Below are positions 23,453 through 31,278 of a DNA stretch of 64,000 bases, one piece after another. The stretch's first letter is position 1; every line of letters begins with the position of its first letter. Below the pieces are notes generated by a model, which did not search any database, was not told the DNA's origin, and worked only from the letters and a program-made list of their open reading frames with translations. Origin of the DNA: a virus. A program made the translations under genes and the position numbers. The stretch spans positions 1-64,000 of IMG/VR virus record IMGVR_UViG_3300031999_001882, one strand, 5' to 3'.

Positions 23453-23775
23453 ACGGCTTGCCTCTCTACAATGAATCTACTGCGCGGGATGGCTATGTCA
23501 GTCCAGACTTTGACATTCCCATCCTGCGTGCGATAACGCTCTAGGCTCAGGTCTAAAATCTGCGCTTTAACATCCCAACTGAGGATTTTGGCTTTGATTG
23601 GTTTGGATTTGAAAGTGGTGCGGGAGAGTTGGGGCGGTTTGTGATATGAGAAGGGCCAATCGCCCATCGTAATGCGAAACAGGCCATTGAGCGGCTTCCA
23701 CCGATCCAATGCGGGGATCAGCGTCTCAAGATTGCGAATCTTGTTCTGGTTCAAATCCATTTCAAATATGAACAT
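23449..23775 (-). CDS. hypothetical protein, 108 aa
   Basis: AGGAAG lies 3 bases before the ATG. A beta-rich soluble protein (IKAKILSWDVKAQILDLSLE, VWTDIAIPRSRFIV). Unknown. Confidence 0.6.
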   Translation of the reverse strand: MFIFEMDLNQNKIRNLETLIPALDRWKPLNGLFRITMGDWPFSYHKPPQLSRTTFKSKPIKAKILSWDVKAQILDLSLERYRTQDGNVKVWTDIAIPRSRFIVERQAV

Positions 23776-23844
23776 GGCTTCCTGTTCGGCTTTTCAGGGT
23801 TCAGCAAACGATAAATATGACTCTTTATTTTTTGGTTTGTCAAC

Positions 23845-23961
23845 TTACCGTGAACGAAGCTCCTTTTCGGCAGGGACCACCACAGGCTCGTTCCGATGCC
23901 TGAGCCACCAGATCGTCTCACAGCCTGTCAGCGCCAAAGCCAGCGCGACGATCCACCCCAT
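23845..23961 (-). CDS. very small lipoprotein (38 codons)
   Basis: MGWIVALALALTGC is a signal sequence with lipobox LTGC, lipidated at Cys14. The 25-residue mature peptide has Pro and charged residues (NEPVVVPAEKE). This is the size and build of an Rz1-type outer-membrane spanin, although no partner inner-membrane spanin overlaps it. GAAG sits close to the ATG, just after the HNH stop. Confidence 0.6.
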   Translation of the reverse strand: MGWIVALALALTGCETIWWLRHRNEPVVVPAEKELRSR

Positions 23962-23966
23962 CTTCT

Positions 23967-24290
23967 TCAACGCCGCGCAAGCTCTCTGATCTGCGGCCTG
24001 AGAATCTTCGGCAGATACAGTACCCGCGACTCTTTGAGGAAGGTAAATTTCTTGTCGTTGAAATGCACCTTCGCCAAATTGCCGATCCGATTGTTAGTCC
24101 GGTCACCGTCAATGTGGAATACCCGGTCACCGTCCTGTAATGGGCCGCGCTGTAGCTCCCAAGTGCGCCGGGACTCGGCTTCCCAGCGCACCTCGCCATC
24201 ATCCGTAGCGATCTTAATTCGGATGTAACCGGACTTGGTTTGAGTTTTTGTCCCGATAGGATAGTTCCGCATCGGTTCGTAGTACCTCAT
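23967..24290 (-). CDS. small HNH-type endonuclease, 107 aa
   Basis: The segment DRVFHIDGDRTNNRIGNL matches the second half of HNH_3 homing nucleases (HxDGxxxNN..NL). The N-terminus (TKSGYIRIKIATDDG) is the usual beta hairpin. AGGAG lies upstream and the ATG overlaps the previous stop. Possibly still mobile. Confidence 0.7.
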   Translation of the reverse strand: MRYYEPMRNYPIGTKTQTKSGYIRIKIATDDGEVRWEAESRRTWELQRGPLQDGDRVFHIDGDRTNNRIGNLAKVHFNDKKFTFLKESRVLYLPKILRPQIRELARR

Positions 24291-24466
24291 TGCTTGCTCC
24301 TCTCAATGTTGTTGAGAGCTTCTTGCTGGGCATCGGTGACGTGCTGGTTCGACTCAATCCAGTCCGCAATACCCTCAACCGTTTGCGTGGCAAAAACAAA
24401 CCGCCCATCATCCAGCAAGCGGTTGGCCTGCTCTAAGGCTTCTTCCCAATCACAATCCGCACACAT
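24287..24466 (-). CDS. small conserved-type protein (59 codons)
   Basis: GGAGGG precedes ATG 24466. MCADCDWEEALEQANRLL opens an acidic helical protein with CADC (2-5) and a middle FATQTVEGIADWI. A similar pattern occurs in small proteins of phages and bacteria, function unknown. Confidence 0.65.
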   Translation of the reverse strand: MCADCDWEEALEQANRLLDDGRFVFATQTVEGIADWIESNQHVTDAQQEALNNIERSKQ

Positions 24467-24475
24467 AGACCCTCC

Positions 24476-25108
24476 TCAGCTTTTGATGGCCCGCCGGAGC
24501 CGAGCAACCTCGTCAGCGCCATATCCCAAATGCGTCGCGTTATACTTCACGCCGCCCGGCGTAAGCTTGAGCGCCTGCGCCAAGAATCGCGCCGGGATGC
24601 TCATGTCCTTCATGCCGACCACGCACACGGCCTTGCGAGCTTTCTTGCCCGGACCCTTACGGTCTGTCGGACTGACCTTAAAAATACTCTTGGCTGTCTC
24701 CATCAGGTTGGTGATCGTAGCTTCGTAATCACTTGCCTTCTTCCTGCGGCCTTTGGTTTCGTTCGGCACGCTTCTTGATCCATAAGCCCGGCGCAATGGC
24801 ACGCCCTTGGTCCCGGTCGGAACCACGACGAATAGATGATTGGACGACGAATAAGCCACGCGCCAGTTGTACCCGGCCCGCTTCATGGTGCTGTTCAGGG
24901 CAAGGCAGATGCCTCGGCGTGTATCTTCGTCGATTTCTTTTTTGTCTGGAAGGCCGAACGTGAATGCTTCGTCATCTTTGAGTGCAGGAAGTTTCTCTAA
25001 CAGCGCGGCTTTGATGTCTGAATAGTTGCCGTCTCCGGCGAGTACGAGGTTGATGGCGCTTTGCAGAGGAATGACTTGGAAATGAAACCCGACAGTTTTA
25101 TTCGTCAT
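24476..25108 (-). CDS. hypothetical protein with C-terminal HTH, 210 aa
   Basis: AGGAG lies 6 bases before the ATG. The N-terminal half is alpha/beta. The C-terminal 55 residues (ARKAVCVVGMKDMSIPARFL, ALKLTPGGVKYNATHLG, DEVARLRRAI) look like a DNA-binding helical domain, faintly like DnaA domain IV. Replication or regulatory role is speculative. Confidence 0.6.
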   Translation of the reverse strand: MTNKTVGFHFQVIPLQSAINLVLAGDGNYSDIKAALLEKLPALKDDEAFTFGLPDKKEIDEDTRRGICLALNSTMKRAGYNWRVAYSSSNHLFVVVPTGTKGVPLRRAYGSRSVPNETKGRRKKASDYEATITNLMETAKSIFKVSPTDRKGPGKKARKAVCVVGMKDMSIPARFLAQALKLTPGGVKYNATHLGYGADEVARLRRAIKS

Positions 25109-25158
25109 GGTGATCTCCTATCCATAATATGCTTAAACAACCTGATAAGGATACCAAA

Positions 25159-25638
25159 TTACTCACCCTTTGTCTCTGGCAAAAGAGGCATCCCCAGCTC
25201 TCGGCGCTTGTCATTATCACCTCGAATAATGTCATCGGCACTTCGCTCTAATATAGGAAGGCCGCTTTCTGTGAGTTTTTGGACAGGCGCAGGCAACTGC
25301 GCCGCAGGCGCTTGGAGCATGGCCGGATAGACGGCGGCAATAGCATCGCCCAGCGCCATAAGATAATTGCGGCCCTTGTCGGTGAACGCCTGCCAGCGCA
25401 CTACAGCCACTCCATTTTCTCCGGGTGACAGGAAGGAAAGGTCTGAGCGTACATCCCAGACATTGACTCGCGGCAGGAAACGCTTGATCTTATCCATTAC
25501 CCGGATCAGCTCTTGCGTGCCGACTCTGGCCCCTGCCACGCATTCCATCTTCAATGCGTTGCCGCCACTCTGATAGTCCACGGACTTAATCGGGACCATC
25601 GCTACGATTTGAGTCAGTTCGCTATCTGGTGATGGCAT
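25159..25638 (-). CDS. hypothetical protein, 159 aa
   Basis: GGAG lies 8 bases before the ATG, inside the end of an HNH gene. Soluble alpha/beta protein with a Pro/Ala-rich linker (LQAPAAQLPAPVQKL). Not recognised. Confidence 0.6.
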   Translation of the reverse strand: MPSPDSELTQIVAMVPIKSVDYQSGGNALKMECVAGARVGTQELIRVMDKIKRFLPRVNVWDVRSDLSFLSPGENGVAVVRWQAFTDKGRNYLMALGDAIAAVYPAMLQAPAAQLPAPVQKLTESGLPILERSADDIIRGDNDKRRELGMPLLPETKGE

Positions 25639-26155
25639 ATTTGAGGCTCCGACAAGTGTTATTCATTTGCTGAGATTTTGTCGCCCATCGACAGTTGCCG
25701 GGTTCGTAATTACCGTCGTTGTTAATTCGATCAATGGAATGATTCGGTGACGGCTTACGGCCCATGTCATTCAAGAAATTCTCAAACGAACCTCGCCAAC
25801 GAACGCAAACCTTTATTCCACGACCGCCGTATCTGCGAAAATTTTTTGTTTTCTCGTTATAACAGCGAGCTTTCATGCTATCCCAAGCCCTATACTCTGG
25901 CGCTCGATTCTTCTTCGAGCCGCATCCATGAGTTATATGCTGAATACCACCGATATATTTTGCGACTTCTCTCTGCAAGCAACCACACGACCGACTTGTG
26001 CCATCTCTTAACGTGCTCCCATTCACAACACGCTTTGTCCCGCAATCGCATACGCATTCCAAATGACGATTCTTCCATTTATCATAACGGGAAAATTTCA
26101 AGACCACCCATCTTCCGCAACGATCTCCTATAGTGACCTTAACCTCCCTGCTCAT
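25622..26155 (-). CDS. AP2/HNH-type homing endonuclease
   Basis: From ATG 26155 (GGGGG upstream) it follows a common phage pattern: GDRCGRWVVLKF, CDCGTKRVVNGSTLRDG, SCGCLQRE, then RRYGGRGIKVCVRW, SFENFLNDMG, SIDRINNDGNYEPGNCRWAT. The N-terminal part is a beta DNA-binding domain with zinc-like Cys; the C-terminal part is the nuclease. It overlaps its downstream neighbour by 17 bases. Paralogue on the plus strand at 40712-41389. Confidence 0.8.
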   Translation of the reverse strand: MSREVKVTIGDRCGRWVVLKFSRYDKWKNRHLECVCDCGTKRVVNGSTLRDGTSRSCGCLQREVAKYIGGIQHITHGCGSKKNRAPEYRAWDSMKARCYNEKTKNFRRYGGRGIKVCVRWRGSFENFLNDMGRKPSPNHSIDRINNDGNYEPGNCRWATKSQQMNNTCRSLKYAITR

Positions 26156-26600
26156 GGGGTTCCCCCTCTGGGATGACATAGCTCCCCAACTTGATCTCGC
26201 ACTCGACCCCGGCATCGTTCAGGATCATTTTCATGGCCTGAGCGCCGTGCGGATTGGCCGAGTGAAGCGTGATCTTCTTGGGTCTGACCTCCGGCATCAT
26301 GGCCGCGATGTAATACGCGACTGGCCGGAACGTCTCATCGACCGTGGCAATGATCCTGCCCTGCCGATGGTAGAAGCAGATGTCGTGGTCTATGCTGATC
26401 TCCATGACATTTTGGCTGTGCAAAAACTGAATCGCCTGCGTGTTGGTTCGGGCCAATGTCCATCCGTCTGGGCATCGGCGGATATCGTCCACATAGAGTC
26501 TTATCGCGGCCATTCGCTTTGCGTCGTTTGCATCACAAGCACACTTGCACGGATTTTCGCGGCAGTACCAGCAATCATCCGTGTTGCTTGGCTCGCTCAC
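26139..26600 (-). CDS. cyclic-phosphate processing receiver (cREC) domain protein
   Basis: After an N-terminal Cys-rich start (CWYCRENPCKCAC) come IRLYVDDIRRCPDGW, ISIDHDI and KKITLHSANPHG, the signature of the cREC receiver-like family linked by comparative genomics to processing of cyclic phosphates, including RNA 2',3'-cyclic ends. The added zinc knuckle is unusual. It might act with the 3'-phosphatase at 16995-17474. Confidence 0.7.
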   Translation of the reverse strand: MSEPSNTDDCWYCRENPCKCACDANDAKRMAAIRLYVDDIRRCPDGWTLARTNTQAIQFLHSQNVMEISIDHDICFYHRQGRIIATVDETFRPVAYYIAAMMPEVRPKKITLHSANPHGAQAMKMILNDAGVECEIKLGSYVIPEGEPHEQGG

Positions 26601-26842
26601 GCCTTGTCCTCGACAACCTCATACGTCGCTTCAAAAATCTCCGGCTTGCACGGGTACTTCTCGCCCTTGACCCCGGTGATGATCCAATCGCCGGGCGACA
26701 CGGTGAGCGGCCCTTCGAGCGTATTGACGAAGGGAGCAAACTGCGTTGTCGAGTCCGGGTCTGGCGCAATCACGCCTTCAACCTTTACGCCGGGAAACCA
26801 TTGCGTTGCGTCAATAACGACTGGCTTTTTTCTGAATTTCAT
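26597..26842 (-). CDS. conserved phage protein (MKFRKKP family), 81 aa
   Basis: GGAGG lies 5 bases before ATG 26842. The pattern KKPVVIDATQWFPG, then TLEGPLTVSPGDWIITGVKG and YPCKPEIFEATYE, recurs in phages and prophages as a small beta protein of unknown function. Confidence 0.8.
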   Translation of the reverse strand: MKFRKKPVVIDATQWFPGVKVEGVIAPDPDSTTQFAPFVNTLEGPLTVSPGDWIITGVKGEKYPCKPEIFEATYEVVEDKA

Positions 26843-27192
26843 TGAGTCCTCCATATGATGTAAACCCACACCAGCTTGCAGGCAAAGTGCAAAAACTGGT
26901 CCAGATTTATTCCGTATTTATTCTCGCACTTGCCGAAATCAATCAGCCAATGCGCGACTGTCTCTGCCATGCCAAGGTCATAGCGCCCGGTGACATAGGC
27001 CACCGTGCCGCCATGAATCAAAGCGTGCGCGGTCAGCCAATATCCCCACGTCGGCTGATAGGTCTGCCCCGGCGGAACCACGGACATATCCACCGGGCGG
27101 TTCCGGTTCTTGCCACGGGCCATCTCGTTGCTTTGTAGTGCGAAATCCGCAAGAGAATGCCCAGCCATCAACTGCCAGATAAGTTCGATCAT
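26839..27192 (-). CDS. DUF3307-like membrane protein
   Basis: From ATG 27192 (GGAGG 4 bases upstream): MIELIWQLMAGHSLADFALQ, then LTAHALIHGGTVAYVTG and VAHWLIDFGKCENKYG, the repeated-His pattern of the DUF3307 membrane family. About 118 residues with several short hydrophobic helices. Unknown function; it could span or sit in the inner membrane. Confidence 0.75.
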   Translation of the reverse strand: MIELIWQLMAGHSLADFALQSNEMARGKNRNRPVDMSVVPPGQTYQPTWGYWLTAHALIHGGTVAYVTGRYDLGMAETVAHWLIDFGKCENKYGINLDQFLHFACKLVWVYIIWRTQ

Positions 27193-27209
27193 TGGTCCTC
27201 CAATATAGA

Positions 27210-27300
27210 GACTCCCCGGCCTGCCCATGAAGCAGGCCCGCCAATCCAGCCGTCGCTTGTAGCCGGAGCTTTGAGCGCACCTTTAGCGTTTGGGGAGTCT
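27210..27300 (-). ncRNA. closed-stem structured leader element
   Basis: AGACTCCCC (27210-27218) pairs with GGGGAGTCT (27292-27300), a 9-bp stem. It encloses a perfect GGCCTGC/GCAGGCC hairpin (27219-27239) and other GC-rich segments. It lies between recA and the DUF3307 gene and ends just ahead of the latter's ribosome-binding site, so it could be a leader, processing site or terminator. No T-run follows. Confidence 0.45.
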
Positions 27301-27307
27301 AAAGCGA

Positions 27308-28495
27308 TCATTTCCTTCTGCCGCGCCGAGGCTCTGCCTCTGAACCCATATCCACTTCTTCGGAAGGAGGAAGCGCAACAGCGACAGGAGCTTCCTGCAT
27401 ATACAATGACCTCTTTGCCCTGCTCTTTGTTTCTGGCTCGTCCTCGGTTGATTCTTTCTTTTTTGGTTCTAGTTCTTTGGGTTCTACCTCTGGTATCTCC
27501 GGTGACGGCGCTATCTCAGCTTTGGTGAACTCGATCAGGCGGTTCTTGATATCGGCGCGAAGTACGACATCCGTCCTGATTTTATTCTTAAACTCATCAA
27601 TGCCGACCGCCAGCTCGTTACCATCCAGCGAATAGCGCCTGCCCTCAAAAGCAACGATGCCCTTAGTAACTGCCATCTCTGCGATTTCATTGGCTTCATC
27701 AATGCCATACCCAAAGATGAGCTGAGTCGATCCTTCGTGGTGCGGAGCGCCAACCTTGTTCTTGATGATCTTGAAGTTGATGTCGATGCCGATTTCTTTG
27801 TCGCCCTTTTTGAGCTTCTTGGAGCGAAAATCCACGCGCACCGAGGAGTAGAACTTGATCGCCAGCCCGCCGGGAGTCGTGTAAGGGTTACCGAACATCA
27901 CCCCTATTTTCTGCCTTAGCTGGTTAATGAGGATGAGCGTGGTGTTAGTCTTGGCAAGGCTGGGATTGAGCTTGCGAAGCGCTTGAGAGATCATGCGGCT
28001 CTGCGTACCCATGTGCTGTTGATCCATTTCCGCTTCCATCTCGGCCTTGGGCAAGAGCGCCGCCACGCTATCCACCACGATGATCGAGAACTTGCAGGTC
28101 CGAGCCAGCTCATCCACCGCATCAAACGCTTGCTCGCCATACTCCGGGTAAATCAACTTCAAGTCCTTGGGACCGCCATCATTCTCCAAGAAAACCCCGT
28201 GACGCTTGGCCCAGCCCGGCTCAAACGCCTGCTCAGCGTCAATCCAAGCACAGTATTCCCCGGCTTCCTGCGCCGCGCCGACTGCCCGGAGAGCCATCGT
28301 AGACTTGCCAGACGACTCCAAGCCTATGTATTCAATGATCCGGCCTCTGGGAAGGCCCGGAAGCTTCGTGGCGCAGTCCAGCGCGATGCTCCCAGAGCTG
28401 ATCGCCGGAACCACTTCATCCGCCTTGCCAAAAAAAGACTTGCCGTACTTCTTGGTGAGATCGTCAATCGCTCGTTCAATCACTTTTTCGGTCAT
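27308..28495 (-). CDS. recA: RecA recombinase
   Basis: A 395-residue RecA: N-terminal helix, Walker A GLESSGKST (58-66), Walker B SIIVVDS (137-143), the L2/core segment GGLAIKFYSSVRVDF and a C-terminal domain to about 320. The last 70 residues are an extended acidic and Arg/Lys-mixed tail, longer than in cellular RecA. It forms filaments on ssDNA for strand exchange, probably with the SSB-like protein at 29102-29749. GGAGA precedes the ATG, which overlaps the Xre gene stop. Confidence 0.95.
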   Translation of the reverse strand: MTEKVIERAIDDLTKKYGKSFFGKADEVVPAISSGSIALDCATKLPGLPRGRIIEYIGLESSGKSTMALRAVGAAQEAGEYCAWIDAEQAFEPGWAKRHGVFLENDGGPKDLKLIYPEYGEQAFDAVDELARTCKFSIIVVDSVAALLPKAEMEAEMDQQHMGTQSRMISQALRKLNPSLAKTNTTLILINQLRQKIGVMFGNPYTTPGGLAIKFYSSVRVDFRSKKLKKGDKEIGIDINFKIIKNKVGAPHHEGSTQLIFGYGIDEANEIAEMAVTKGIVAFEGRRYSLDGNELAVGIDEFKNKIRTDVVLRADIKNRLIEFTKAEIAPSPEIPEVEPKELEPKKKESTEDEPETKSRAKRSLYMQEAPVAVALPPSEEVDMGSEAEPRRGRRK

Positions 28496-28851
28496 GGGGT
28501 TCTCCTTTTTTCATTCCATGCTAAAAATTCAACAAACAGCTTGACCAATTCCTGACTTTGATGAGACAGCGACCGATAAGCAACGCTCAGAAATTTAACA
28601 TCACCGTCAAAGGAAGCTTTGACGTTTCCGTAAGTCTGATTCTCAATAGCTTTGCAAAGACTGGTGAACGAAACACCCAGAGCACCGCTTAGCTTCCAAA
28701 GCGTGTCAAACTGAGGAATGCCGCGATCACCACGCTCCACTTGAGACATATAGCCATTAGAAATTCCGCACCGACGCTCTATGTCATGCAATGACAATCC
28801 GCGACTTTTCCGAATAGACCTCAAGCATTGACCAAATTCTTTTGATTTCAT
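28492..28851 (-). CDS. Xre-type helix-turn-helix regulator
   Basis: A 119-residue protein. Residues 5-60 are a Cro/CI-like HTH (LRSIRKSRGLSLHDIERRCG, ISNGYMSQVERG). The C-terminus is helical and may dimerise. ATGA-coupled to recA, so it could control the recombination block. No operator was identified. Confidence 0.8.
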   Translation of the reverse strand: MKSKEFGQCLRSIRKSRGLSLHDIERRCGISNGYMSQVERGDRGIPQFDTLWKLSGALGVSFTSLCKAIENQTYGNVKASFDGDVKFLSVAYRSLSHQSQELVKLFVEFLAWNEKRRTP

Positions 28852-29039
28852 TGTCTGCTCTCCATAATTTCAATGGATGTCTTGGATAGGATTTTAATGT
28901 CGCCGTCAGGAAGGTCCAGCATAATCCAGTCATTTGCTGACTGGTGGCAAACAGCCTCCACGCCCCGGAGTTTGCCCCGGATAATGCGGACTTTTGTCCC
29001 ATGAGGAATGTCAGGCAACAACCAGTATGGTTTTCGCAT
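28848..29039 (-). CDS. small KOW-like domain protein, 63 aa
   Basis: HGTKVRIIRGKLRGVEAVCH and LPDGDIKILSKTSIEIME match a KOW/SH3-like barrel as found in NusG tails and ribosomal proteins, suggesting RNA or protein contact. The ATG at 29039 lacks a clear ribosome-binding site. Confidence 0.6.
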   Translation of the reverse strand: MRKPYWLLPDIPHGTKVRIIRGKLRGVEAVCHQSANDWIMLDLPDGDIKILSKTSIEIMESRQ

Positions 29040-29050
29040 AAACAAAGCGA

Positions 29051-29090
29051 GGTCGTCCGTGACACGGTGGACCCATGAACACGGACGACC
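29051..29090 (-). terminator. long hairpin terminator
   Basis: GGTCGTCCGTG (29051-29061) pairs perfectly with CACGGACGACC (29080-29090), and on the minus strand TCGCTTTGTTT follows. It probably ends the SSB-like transcript before the KOW/Xre/RecA group. Confidence 0.65.
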
Positions 29091-29101
29091 CCTGAATTGT
29101 T

Positions 29102-29749
29102 TTATCTAGGTCTGGTTGATACTTTCAGAACATCGGTTATCGTGCTGTAACCGCTTTTGTTGTTTTCAACCTTGATTCTGCACGGCTTCCCGAACAAGGC
29201 CGCCAAGTCCACCTGCTCACCTACTCGCAGACTCATACCCATAAGCGAGGAAACCCAAGCATTAGCTTTGCTGTTTTCGTGAAGGCTCAAGCTGGACACC
29301 CCGCGAAGTATTTTGCCTGTGTAATCCCGATCATTGATGATCCGAAAGAACCACTCATAAGAGTCTTTCAACTCTCCGTTGGCATAGATGCTCGGTAACT
29401 TGATTATCTGGATATTGACGAGTTCGGCATCGTAAATATCTTCCGGCAACTTCTCAGTTCCGCCACCGCCCGACGTAACGGACCCCTTCAAATAATTGGG
29501 GTCAACTTTGCGTGTTTCCCGAATTTTCTCCTCAACAGCTTTTGGATCGAAGTCGGCGAGCGGATTGCGCTCGCTACCCGATTCATCGCGTCGGCTTTCG
29601 CCTCGCGGCTCTGGCTCTCGGCGAGGTTCCGGCTCACGCCTTGATTCTGACTGGGTTTCTGCGGCTCGTTCGACGGGACGACGGTACGACGGGGTTTCTC
29701 GATTGCCTGTGATCTCACTTGCGGCTACACGGCCACGATCATCTGACAT
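29102..29749 (-). CDS. putative single-stranded DNA-binding protein (OB-fold type)
   Basis: A 215-residue protein. Residues 1-60 are disordered and rich in Arg/Glu/Pro with short RREPEP repeats. Residues 100-210 are a beta-rich OB-like domain (LPEDIYDAELVNIQIIK, YEWFFRIINDRDYTGKILRG, GKPCRIKVENN) resembling phage SSB and DUF669-like proteins. The neighbours RecA and a recombination-type protein support a role in coating ssDNA. The disordered region is N-terminal, opposite to bacterial SSB. Confidence 0.65.
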   Translation of the reverse strand: MSDDRGRVAASEITGNRETPSYRRPVERAAETQSESRREPEPRREPEPRGESRRDESGSERNPLADFDPKAVEEKIRETRKVDPNYLKGSVTSGGGGTEKLPEDIYDAELVNIQIIKLPSIYANGELKDSYEWFFRIINDRDYTGKILRGVSSLSLHENSKANAWVSSLMGMSLRVGEQVDLAALFGKPCRIKVENNKSGYSTITDVLKVSTRPR

Positions 29750-29786
29750 ACGTCCTCCTTGTTTAACTAGGCTTTTAACTAGGCTG

Positions 29787-29803
29787 TGACCTCAACGGTC
29801 ACG
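29787..29803 (-). terminator. short hairpin after 29806-30240 gene
   Basis: GTGACC/GGTCAC with a 5-base loop. Two direct copies of TTTAACTAGGCT lie beside it in the leader of the SSB-like gene. No clean T-run, so a leader or operator role is equally possible. Confidence 0.35.
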
Positions 29804-29805
29804 AA

Positions 29806-30240
29806 CTACTGACGCTGGCGAATGGTACTGCCAGCCGTCATCTCCCGCTCTTGACGGAAATTGGCTCCAATAGAAATTAGCATTTCAGACTTCATTTTAA
29901 TAGCGTTAATCCCGTTTTTCAGGATTTCCATGTCTCGTTGAAGCTTCAAAATGTCCGTGCACATGGCGGCATAAGCATCTTTGAATTTTGACATGATCGC
30001 CGCTTCCTTGGCCGCTTCGGTCATGTCTTTACGGCCACCTGCACGCAGAGATTCCTCAAGAACTTCCTGCTTCTTGGAGGCAAGCCACATTCTGAAACTG
30101 AGTTCAGCTTCTTCACATTTGAATTTGAGTTCGACATAACGGGCGGACCAGTAGGCGTAATCGGTTGCGACTCGCGTCATATCCCCGGAGATATCAGGGG
30201 AAATAGCGATGGCGTGTGCAATGTCTTGTTCGGCGTTCAT
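29806..30240 (-). CDS. helical phage protein, 144 aa
   Basis: All-helical with a long coiled coil (KFKDAYAAMCTDILKLQRDM). GGGAGA precedes the ATG. It sits between the winged-helix and SSB-like genes in the recombination block, where unassigned phage proteins of this build are frequent. Confidence 0.65.
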   Translation of the reverse strand: MNAEQDIAHAIAISPDISGDMTRVATDYAYWSARYVELKFKCEEAELSFRMWLASKKQEVLEESLRAGGRKDMTEAAKEAAIMSKFKDAYAAMCTDILKLQRDMEILKNGINAIKMKSEMLISIGANFRQEREMTAGSTIRQRQ

Positions 30241-30285
30241 TAGGGGTTCTCCCTTGGTTCGGTTTGACCCGCGACTGATTTCAGA

Positions 30286-30906
30286 TCAGTCTGCCCATCC
30301 TATAACTTTTATGGGTTTTCGTGTCAAGTTTTCGTCGGTGGGTGGCTTTTGTCCTGCGGGGCACAAAATGGATTCGAGGTGTTCTCCCTGCGCGACTCTC
30401 TGGTTCATGGACTCAAAATAATTATCAACCTCGGCCTCTGCCAACTTCATTTTGTGGAATTCGGCGAGACGCTGTTTAATCTTGCCCAAACAGTAGCCCA
30501 TATTTATTTGTTTGGTCTTGGATGAACGAATGAGTTTCTTGAGAATTTTCATGCCACGATTGCGAATATCGTGAGTGCTTGGCCTGACGGTGACAATAAT
30601 TTGGCGGACTTTATCGGCGACTTCGGCGTGCGAGCTGGCAGAAAATTCGTAATAGAGAGTGTCGAGTCGTTCTTCGGTTTTGAGGATACCTTTGTCATGG
30701 AAAAAGCGAAGGCAGGTCGCAATCGTTGTCCATGTCATTCGCGTCTCGTCTCTGAGCCATTTGATGCTGACTTCATTCATGCCGACAGGCAAGCGGCCCA
30801 AGTCTCCCGCCGCACCCACTAAAGCCATGTAAATGGTGAAAGCCCCATGACGGTGCGATTCCAAATCACGAATAAAATGCTTTGGCTCGGCTGAAATCAA
30901 GGTCAT
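30286..30906 (-). CDS. winged-helix replication-type protein, 206 aa
   Basis: From ATG 30906 (GAGGG upstream): HGAFTIYMALVGAAGDLGRL, EVSIKWLRDETRMTWTTIAT, CLRFFHDKGILKTEERL form a winged-helix DNA-binding domain like those of DnaD and phage initiators. The C-terminal half is helical. It could initiate replication or load a helicase; no replicative helicase lies in this window. Confidence 0.65.
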   Translation of the reverse strand: MTLISAEPKHFIRDLESHRHGAFTIYMALVGAAGDLGRLPVGMNEVSIKWLRDETRMTWTTIATCLRFFHDKGILKTEERLDTLYYEFSASSHAEVADKVRQIIVTVRPSTHDIRNRGMKILKKLIRSSKTKQINMGYCLGKIKQRLAEFHKMKLAEAEVDNYFESMNQRVAQGEHLESILCPAGQKPPTDENLTRKPIKVIGWAD

Positions 30907-30919
30907 ATGTTTACGCCCT

Positions 30920-31090
30920 CTATGATTTTTTGGCGACTTGGTAGAGCTTGTAGAACAGGCTAGTCCATCCACAACCATCACACCACTTTTCTACAAGGCT
31001 TGCAAGTCTCTGACGATGGCGGGCCAAGCACCACAGCCCCAGCTTTCCGGGCGCTTGGTACAGGTTCCATGCGATCTGCTCAGCGCTCAT
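30920..31090 (-). CDS. small hypothetical protein, 56 aa
   Basis: ATG 31090 overlaps the previous stop (ATGA), with GGAG 9 bases upstream. Helical, with WCDGCGW near the end. Unknown. Confidence 0.6.
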   Translation of the reverse strand: MSAEQIAWNLYQAPGKLGLWCLARHRQRLASLVEKWCDGCGWTSLFYKLYQVAKKS

Positions 31091-31272
31091 CGAGGAATAC
31101 TCCACTTTTCTGGCTCGGTGACCCGTGACAGGGATAGATAGACAAGGTACGACATCTGAGCGGTAGCCGCCATGCGGCAATAACGCTCCTGATCTTCCGG
31201 GGTCTTGGCATTATGGGCATCCAACACCCGGTCAAGCCATACCCTAAGCCATTCCACAGCGACAGTTTTCAT
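31087..31272 (-). CDS. small helical protein, 61 aa
   Basis: MKTVAVEWLRVWLDRVLDAH and a second helix rich in Met/Tyr. Lies directly downstream of the tRNA-like element. No clear ribosome-binding site. Unknown. Confidence 0.6.
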   Translation of the reverse strand: MKTVAVEWLRVWLDRVLDAHNAKTPEDQERYCRMAATAQMSYLVYLSLSRVTEPEKWSIPR

Positions 31273-31278
31273 AAATAA

